A stretch of DNA of 64,000 nt from Adiantum capillus-veneris (taxonomy: Eukaryota > Streptophyta > Polypodiopsida > Polypodiales > Pteridaceae): contig CM043965.1 of NCBI GenBank assembly GCA_014529385.2, positions 65,689,190 through 65,753,189 on the forward strand. The letters are read 5' to 3'. The first letter of the stretch is position 1. Every line of letters begins with the position of its first letter. Both the position numbers and the translations under genes were made by a program. The notes below the pieces were generated by a model, which saw only the letters and a program-made list of their open reading frames with translations, was not told the DNA's origin and did not search any database. Positions 56,760 through 64,000 of the stretch are shown piece after piece.

Positions 56760-57165
56760 GAAACATTGCATTCGATAAGGTACAATGAAAAACACATTTC
56801 CCAACATGTTGGAAATCAACAAAAACCACGGCACTCGGGACTTCTCTCCTCTTGGAAGGTGGGTCTTAGGATCACTAGATAAGTTAATCACGCTTCCCCT
56901 GCGGGGTGGAACTAGATCTCGATGCTAGTAGGCTCAAACTCGATTCACTTTGTGATGAGAGATCGTCTGCTAGATGAACCATAAACCACTTTGTTTGCTT
57001 CTGCTGTAGATCTAGTGGCCACCAGGTTTACCATCAGATCCGTCGTTTAAGACGACGGGGTGGGGACCTCACAAAGGCTTTTTAGAAAATTAATGAAGAT
57101 ATATGGAACTTTTAGGGCTCATGGAAGAAGGGTCGACTTGAAGGGCGCCCGTCTAGCTTGACCGC
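56760..57165. other. Spacer, no gene
   Basis: No supported frame or repeat. The segment separates the small frame from the copia fragment. Confidence 0.5.
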
Positions 57166-58400
57166 CAACATGAGATAAAACACCAATGTACAGTGTCATA
57201 TAAACCTTAGCAAATTGATTTTGCTAAAAGAAAAAATAGGTCGTTTATGGAGATGGCAGGATGTATGGTCTAGAGCCAAGATTTACCACATTTTATTGGC
57301 TTGAGGCTTTCTTGTGTGCTACTTATGTCCTTAACAAGTGTCCTACCAAAGCCTTGTAGTCTATGACTCTTTATGAAGCATTGCATGATAAGAAGCCATC
57401 AATTGATCACATGCACGTTCTTGGTTGTTTAGCTTATGCCTTGCTGCCTAAAATGTAGCGCAAAAAATTGGATGATAAGGCTTTCAAATGCATTTGTGTT
57501 GGTTACATTCCTAAAACTAAATGTTACAGGTCATAACATTCAAAATGTATCTTGGTTACACGAGATACTATATTTATGGAAGATTCTATTCAACCTTTGT
57601 TATCATGTAACGGAGATAGTTATTGAAGCTCACATAACATTTAAAATAATTGGATGATAAGGCTATCAAATGCAATTTTGTTGGTTACAGCCTTAAGCAA
57701 AGGTTACAGATCATACCATCTGCAAACAAAATGTATCTTGGTTATACAAAATACTGTATTTATAAAAGATTCTATTCATCCTTTTTTATCATGTAAAAGA
57801 GATATTAATTGAAGCTGACATGACATTTATATTGCCTCTTTTTAATGGTAGAAACTTGAATGTAAGTTCCAATGAGGTAAATCTTCAATCTTTGGGGGTT
57901 TCCAAAAATGTTACATACATCAACCTATTACTGATGTAGATGTCCATGATGTATTTGATGTGGAAAATTTTGATAATGAAGAGGCTAGGGGGATACTAAA
58001 ATCATTGATGTATACTTTGCATGACAATAAATTGGATGCATCTATGTCTAGTTGTACTTGTTCAAGGTCTTGCCATGCATCATATGCATCAGATTGTTAT
58101 GCTTTGGATGTTTTTAGTTGATGTGATGTAGAGGAACCTGTTCCTTTTGTTAAAGCATAGAATTCAAAAAATGGGATGGCTATAATGCAATCAACATATG
58201 ATGCACTTATAGAGAATGAAACATGAATTTTGTGTGATTTGCCTCTTGGGCAAAAAGGTCATTGGTACAAAGTGGGTTTACAAGTTCAAGTGTAGGTTTG
58301 TGAGATTGATTGCTACAAGGCTAGATTTGTTACAAAAGGTTATGCACATCAATAGTCTCGATGTCACGAATAATGATCATTGGTTGGGGTTACAACTGGC
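57166..58400 (+). pseudogene. pol: Second copia fragment (integrase to RT start)
   Basis: This plus-strand fragment aligns with 48090-49100 of the nested copia element. It covers the integrase segment around the NG(V)AKRKNR motif, FYWLEAFLCATYVLNK-like sequence, the LDDKAFKCICVGY block and then LIENET, KVIGTKWVYKFKC at about 58250. Stops are frequent, and a 182-base tandem duplication lies inside. No LTRs were found, so it is a truncated relic of a related copy. The integrase and reverse transcriptase catalytic sites are absent or unreadable. Confidence 0.85.
57467..57830. repeat. 182-bp tandem duplication in the copia fragment
   Basis: ATTGGATGATAAGGCT starts at 57467 and again at 57649, and the similarity continues for about 180 bases, including TTGTTGGTTACA-like and ATGTATCTTGGTTA blocks. 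Only one copy is present in the related element at 48.4 kb. Confidence 0.88.
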
Positions 58401-58449
58401 ACATAGCCATTAATAGCCACTACAGGGCCCTCTAGGAGACATTCTTAAT

Positions 58450-59400
58450 TACTGCACCATATCAACTTAACATAATTCTTCTTAGCTTCAAGAAAAACAT
58501 TCTTATCCCTTTTTTATTTAAAAATTTCCTTGGAGATAAAATAAATTTCAATTGAGAGTAAGAGATGGAGAAAGAAGGAGATTTATAATAATCAATCAAA
58601 TTAAATCAAGTTCTATATTGCAAAAATACAATGTTTAAAATATCTTAGTACATCACCTTACAACAGTCTTCAATATTCCATAATAGTTCTAATGTGATAT
58701 ACCTAATGAATCCCATTGTGACATCCTTCAAGTATCAAGTCAAAGTTATCTCAATCTTTAAGTACATCGCCTAGAAGTTTCCTTCCATCACTTTGAACTG
58801 GGGACACAAACATATAATCCCTCACGTGTTTATTGTACCATTCTTGCATGAGTGATATATTGGTTACAAGCATCTATAGGTTACTATGAATGGGGGAATT
58901 ATGGTAATTGAAACAATTGATAAGGTAAGGGTAATTATATGAAATATTGTCTATTATCATCCATCCATCAATGCAATGTATGCTGGCAAGATCTGCCACA
59001 CACTAGGGCCTATTATAACTGTTGAACAAAACATTTAACTTATTAGGGTTGTGAGCAGTTTCTCTCCAAAAGTGATCAAAGAATAACTCCTTGAATACAT
59101 GACTAAATGACTGTGAAACATTGTTAATACACTTTTGGTCCCACATATTAGACAATGTGATATCAAAACACCATGATGCTTACAGTAAAAGGAAAATGAC
59201 TTTTGCCATTCAAGCTTCCTTTGTTGGTCTCAAGAGAATTTTGTGCACTTGGATGTACATAACCTATTTGTGACTATGCTCTCCTTATCCATTTTTTATT
59301 GTACCCATTCAATAATCCCCATAAGTGTGGCCCTGTGTTTGGGTGGTCTAAACTCAAGACTCCTTGCCATGACCAAGAAGATTTGGGGACTACACAGTTT
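58450..59400 (-). pseudogene. Unidentified decayed coding region
   Basis: On the minus strand one phase stays coding-like from about 59180 to 58450 with only five or six stops. It reads SQSFSHVFKELFFDHFWRE, LASIHCIDGWMIIDNIS, SLMQEWYNKHVRDYMFVS and NFDLILEGCHNGIRYITLE in that order. Another phase upstream (59400-59200) reads MARSLEFRPPKHRATLMG. The composition (Trp, Tyr, Cys and conserved-looking blocks) is unlike the T-rich background. I do not recognise the family. It may be continuous with the region at 60.8-62.5 kb. Confidence 0.45.
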
Positions 59401-59459
59401 GTGGACAACAACCTCTTCTTCCTCATTCCATCCTCCCTAGTCGTGATTTAACGATAGAC

Positions 59460-60764
59460 TTCTACCCCCATCTGAATGTACTCTTCAGTGATCAATCATG
59501 CAAGAATTATTACCCATATTTCATGAAGCAATATTTCATTAATCTACACATATATCCCATCACTCAAGTAAGTCACAAAATAGTAAGTTAAACCTCAAAG
59601 TTTATTACTCCAAGTCAATGTAATTAGGACAAAAAATCAAATTTTTCCAATTTTAATTGATAAAACATTACACACTTCTCTAGAAGAGGTACAATTAAAT
59701 GCTACGTAAAGGTTTGTATCTTCATTTTTGTCATAAAATCTAATATCTAACCAACCCAAATAATTTTCTCATATTAAATTGATCACTTAATGTGGGAGAA
59801 TAAATAGGAACAAGGGTTAGAATATAGACATGTGCTTTCAGATCTATCTCAGCATGGGGCCAATGGTAAAGGGGTCCAAATGAGAGATGGTCTGTCAAAG
59901 AGCAAGGCTAGCTTAAAGACCTTAGGGTTAGCTTCATTAAAGACCTCCAAAGGTTAGTGTTAAAAAGTCCTTCGACCTTGAGTAAGCTAGGGATGAGCTT
60001 GAGGTGGGAACCCAGCCCAAGCTTGAGGTGCTTGTCGTGCTTGCTCACTAAGGTGCTTGAGGCGCTTTTTGTGCTTGCCGACTAGGGAGCCTAAGGTGCT
60101 TGTGGGAACACTACCCAGGCTTGAGGTGCTTTGTCATGCTTGTTGACTAAGGTTCTTGGGGGTAAGGTGTGCAAAAGTCAACAACTATCGCTACAAAGAG
60201 GGGGCGATCCCTACAAGAGGGGGGATGAGAGAGAACACACACACCCTCACACAAGGCAAGCTTGGTACAAAGAAAGCAAAAGGGACACTTGTCAAGCTCC
60301 TCTTCATGTTGCCCTCATGGTGTGCCTAAAGCCTATTGGTTGGCCTCCCAAGGGGTCCAATGATAAATTAGTTAATTTAATTAATTATTATATCATTTAT
60401 CAAGTCCTCTTTCTCAAAGGGGAAAGGGGGACACTTGTCCCAAGACTATCATGCTTGCTTGATATGCCTCTTGCTTGTGATTGGGTAGGCCTGGAGGGGT
60501 CCAATGAGCTTCAAGCATGAGCTACAAGGAGGGTTGCTTGAGGCGTATACCCTCCCACACACGCACACACTCTCATTGTGTGAAGTGTAAAGTGCAAGAG
60601 CTCCATCTCCTTCTCCAAGCAAGTAGAGAAGTTGAGAGCCTTCACCAATACTCTTGGCTGATCCAACCAAGAGATATGCTTCAATGCTTAGGCTTGTCAT
60701 CTTCTCCATCTTCATTACTATGCTATTATGTATGCTAACAAGAAGAGTGATGATAAGTGAGGAA
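59460..60764. repeat. Spacer with short imperfect repeats
   Basis: No gene. Between 60010 and 60160 a 40-50 base motif containing GCTTGAGGTGCTTGTCGTGCTTG recurs three to four times imperfectly. Two similar blocks with GGGACACTTGTC, TTGG(T/G)(T/A)GGCCT and GGGGTCCAATGA lie at 60285-60365 and 60425-60510. Each is near a CACACA/CCCTC stretch, suggesting a diverged duplication of about 140 bases. Confidence 0.55.
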
Positions 60765-61690
60765 CTAATTCTTTCTCCTATGAAATGTTTCTTCTTCCTC
60801 TTCACTACCCTCATTTCCTGCTACCTCTCTCCACCTTCGAAGGTGTTTGAGTTCTTGGGACTGAGGCTTGGGATAGTTAATGCTTTCCACAAAGTTTATG
60901 TTATGCTCGTGATGCATGAAGCTTTCCATCTTCATTGCATCATCTAGGTCACAAGGAACACAAAGATTGTATTGTACCAAGTCTCCCTTGATGGGAGAAA
61001 CTATAATAAAAATGCCTATTGGAGGGGGGACCGACTCCACATAAATCATGTCCTCAATTATTGTCATGTTCTCTAAACTCTCTCTCTCTTGCAAAAGTAT
61101 TGTTCATGCCAAGTTAACTAAATGCTATGTTTATGTTGCTACCATCAATTGAGTTAACTCTCTATGCTCACCAAGTAATTTCACAAAAGTACCTTCTCTA
61201 ATTTTTGCTACTCTCAAAGTTAATAGGTCATTTTCATTACAATCTTTGTACCATTTCTCTCCATGAGAAGTATTTGTTGGTGGTAATGCACAAATACAAT
61301 TCACATGAGCATGATGTTCATTTACATCTTTCCTAAAGAAGTAATCACTTGGATTTCTTATTATTGGGAATACTTGAGAAAAATCCCAAGCAGACCTAGG
61401 TTTATCATACTCATCAAAAGTAATAATAACGGTTGGGAATTGTAACCATAGACTAAAACAGTCTTGACGTACATAGTAGAATCGGTTTCTATTGGTCAAC
61501 TTCTTCCAAATCTTGAATATGATCTTCTCACAAAACCCATACCTTTGGTTGAGCATAAGAGCCTTCTTAGCAAGAATGATGTCTCAATTATGTACTCCCA
61601 AAGGTGAACAAACATTGAAATAAATAACATATATTTGCACCTAAATCTTGTCTTCTTGAAATTTTTCCTTAACCCAAAGCTATAGATCAA
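60765..61690 (-). pseudogene. Unidentified decayed coding region
   Basis: Two frames (61556-61131 of 141 residues, 61094-60765 of 109 residues) follow each other in near-continuous coding sequence on the minus strand. The first has TIIWLQFPTVIITFDEYDKP-like sequence (FPTVIITFDEYDKPRSAWDF), IIRNPSDYFFRKDVNEHHAH and ENDLLTLRVAKIREGTF. The second has EDMIYVESVPPPIGIF, KGDLVQYNLCVPCDLDDAM and an acidic tail. Upstream, to about 61740, a phase with stops reads DAQPKHQMQIPDRSMIDL. These look like exons of a real protein or a transposon protein. I do not recognise it. Confidence 0.5.
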
Positions 61691-61739
61691 TCATTGATCT
61701 ATCAGGTATTTGCATTTGATGTTTAGGTTGGGCATCAAA

Positions 61740-62477
61740 CTATAATTCCCATGCTATATAGGAGTTTGCAACAAGGTAATCTCTAGTTCTTTTAAAGTTT
61801 GAACCACTTTAACTTCCCAACAAAAATTGAACCCGACAACATAGTTGAAAAATATATTTTTTGCAAAGGCACTTGAAAGTTCATCTAGAAGATTAAGGAT
61901 TAAGGAGACCCATATAACATAAAAAAATAGAGAAAGGAATTAGTAAACATGAATACCAAAATTAAGCCTACGCTCTTTACTCGGCAAAAAAATAATTTTT
62001 ATAGAGTTTGACATCACTATGCATGTCACAGAGCTAGTTCTTTGAATATTCTCTTTACTCTCAGACTAGGAATTATCACATACCTCTTGTGTAACAATTG
62101 GAGTTTTCCTTCCCTATTGCAAGTGCCTCAACTTCTTGGCAACTTCAACAATCCTAAGCATTTTGTGTGCATTTTTAGGTAATAAAACATATCCCCTAGG
62201 CCTAGCCACATCTTAAGTTGGAGTAGGCTTAGGTTGGAAACCCAATCCTTTGGGCTTTCATCAATGTAGATAAAGAATTGATCAAAAGGTTCTAATAACT
62301 AGTGAGGTAGCTAAGGTCAATACTCTTCCAACAAGTTTTGGTCCTTGGTACTGAGAAGACTTTAGTTGCAGGAGAGTTGTCTTGCATCCTTGGAAATCAT
62401 GTCACCATATTAATGAATACTATGGTCAAGACTTTGCTTCTCTTGCTAAAGCACTCAAAAGTCCCCTTGGGAGCCAT
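61740..62477 (-). pseudogene. Possible 5' part of the unidentified gene
   Basis: A minus-strand frame beginning MAPKGTFECFSKRSKVLTIVF at 62477 is followed by broken frames that read YVLLPKNAHKMLRIVEVAKKLRHL (about 62130-62200) and VGFNFCWEVKVVQTLKELEITLL (about 61780-61850). The blocks look coding and lie in the same direction as those at 58.4-61.7 kb. Introns or deletions would have to separate them. This is an inference from composition and order only. Confidence 0.35.
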
Positions 62478-62479
62478 TA

Positions 62480-64000
62480 CTTAACTACAAAAACAAGAAA
62501 TCAAAAATCATTAATACAGTTGTTTTAATACTAAAATCAATCCATTGTAAATCAATCTTACTCGTGTTTGCACAAGAAGACAACTGAAGAAATTATCATC
62601 ACCAATCAATATCACTTGTTTGTACTATGAATATAGTATTCTTTTCCAAATATCATTCATGAATGTATTCATGAATGCATACATCAAGCTTTAGGCTATC
62701 TCTCAAACCTTAGGCCCTTATCCTAGGTGAGAGATACCCCTCCTCAAGGGTCTATGAGATAATTAAACAATTTACACTTTTAAAAATTTCAATACACATC
62801 AAAGCGTGAAAGCAATAACATAGGGGAGGAGTTCTTAGCACCATACATAGCATAGAGTTTAAGCTACGAGCCAACTGCATCTAGATTTACCTAGGAACAA
62901 GTGCTACCCCTAAATGTGTATGAATGAAAACTTACTCAAGAAATATACCAAGTGGAGGTGAATATATGTGTACACCGAATTGTGAGAAGAGAGAGAGAGA
63001 GAGGTGGAGGGTGAAATAGAGTGCATAGGTGACACAACAGAATCATAAAAGATAGTATTTAAAATACCCCATCTAAATGAAACAAGCAAAGCATGAATTT
63101 ATGTTATCAAAAATGTGGGTTTACCATTACTTTAAAACCATAAATGACTAAGTAGAAGCATCAAACCCCATGTGGGATCGATCAATTCACATATCCACAT
63201 CAGCTTCTTCTATAGACGGAAAGAATTTCACTTCACCAATAGTGAGCTAGAACACCTCCAACTTAAATGAGCCAGACATAAGCCGAGGTTGCTTTGCCTC
63301 CCTCCATGAATCAAAAGCTCTAAAAGGATTCCAAATACTAGCAAATAAGTAAAATAAATACCTAAATGCCAAAAAAAAAAAGGGGCCACATTGGACAGTT
63401 CACTTGAGTTGCCAAAACTCTAACACATACATGTGTATGTATGTACATAAAAGCAACTATTGAGAGCAATGTTATCCTACAACACATAGTAGAAACGAAA
63501 GTAGGCAGAGAAAGAGATGATGGCTATGGAGTTTAAAATTTCTTACCAACAATAAAAAGTGACTATTTGTGATTAAAAGGCTTCTACTTTGCCACAAGAG
63601 AGTGGTGATGAGAGCTACATAGAGGATTGTGCCACAAAATTGTTGTAGAGCATGTACATTGTAAAAAGAGAAGAGAATATAGTAAGAGAGCAGAGAGAGA
63701 TGGTTCTTCTTCTCCTTCTTACCGCGAACACGAGAGATTCTCATGGAGATGGTGGGGGAGATCTTGCACCACCTTAGTACATACATAGAGTTTCATTGTA
63801 TTCTATGCAATTGTCAGTACCAAAACCTGAGTATAAATTCCCCTTATATAGCCCATCTGTAGGTTGGAGTGTGTCCCAAGACAAAACTAGGTGCCCCCTC
63901 TCTTGCTAGGAATAGTCCTTGCTCTTTTAGAAAAACCACAACCTTTTTGCTAAAAACATGGTTTTGCTTTTGGAAGTCAACTTTGGTCAAACCATTCAAT
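62480..64000. other. AT-rich flank, no gene
   Basis: Frames are short or low-complexity. A (GA)n tract lies at about 62988-63003 and an A-run at about 63370-63380. I see no supported gene or mobile-element boundary. Confidence 0.5.

Noticed and set aside
63472-63786. 104-residue minus-strand frame near the right end
   Set aside because: Leu/Phe/Ser-rich low-complexity translation of a purine-rich stretch; no motif, no neighbours, and no upstream coding-like sequence.

Overview
The window looks like repeat-dense nuclear DNA of a land plant with a large, retrotransposon-rich genome. It holds plant-type Ty3/gypsy and Ty1/copia elements, including a chromodomain chromovirus and several elements primed by a tRNA-Asp-like site as in the Athila/Tat group. 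TA-rich spacers, long microsatellites and nested insertions support this. I see no intact host gene, no rRNA or tRNA gene and no CRISPR array. Almost every reading frame is broken. I cannot name the species.

Layout. (1) 1-1.33 kb: unassigned DNA with a possible tRNA-Met primer site. (2) 1.35-7.77 kb, minus strand (E1): gag-pro frames, a 2.3-kb leader carrying an array of 24-bp palindromes, a tRNA-Asp-like primer site and a probable 5' LTR with a (CT)53 tract. (3) 7.78-9.23 kb: relic with a second palindrome family. (4) 9231-25107, minus strand: a complete chromovirus with CATTT target-site duplication. Its 5' LTR is split by a 7.4-kb, ORF-poor LARD (15803-23215, ATAGG duplication). (5) 25.1-28.8 kb: AT-rich DNA and an unidentified intron-bearing pseudogene (minus, 26.4-28.5 kb). 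(6) about 28.8-53.9 kb, minus strand (E2): an old Ty3/gypsy element split by two insertions, a gag-pro-only element (E3, 32529-41430, plus strand, CTATG duplication) and a Ty1/copia element (45583-50712, plus strand). (7) 53.9-64 kb: a plus-strand LTR-like promoter region, a second decayed copia fragment, and unidentified decayed coding DNA on the minus strand (58.4-62.5 kb).

How the parts relate. E1, E2, E3 and the LARD share TG...CA LTRs (TGTTRR...AACA in E3, the LARD and E1) and a tRNA-Asp-like primer site; E3 and the LARD also share a G-rich polypurine tract next to the 3' LTR. E1-E3 share Gag with short CX2CX3HX4C knuckles. Only E2 carries reverse transcriptase, RNase H and integrase. 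It is therefore the type of element that could supply enzymes in trans to E3 and the LARD (inference).

The least ordinary signal is in the leaders of the minus-strand elements. Two unrelated perfect palindromes, ACATCATACGCGTATGATGT (ten sites, 4.47-6.23 kb) and CATGGATCGCGATCCATG (seven sites, 7.9-8.3 and 52.1-52.9 kb), recur at intervals of about 60-380 bp, mostly about 280 bp for the second. Where the element structure is clear they lie between primer site and gag.
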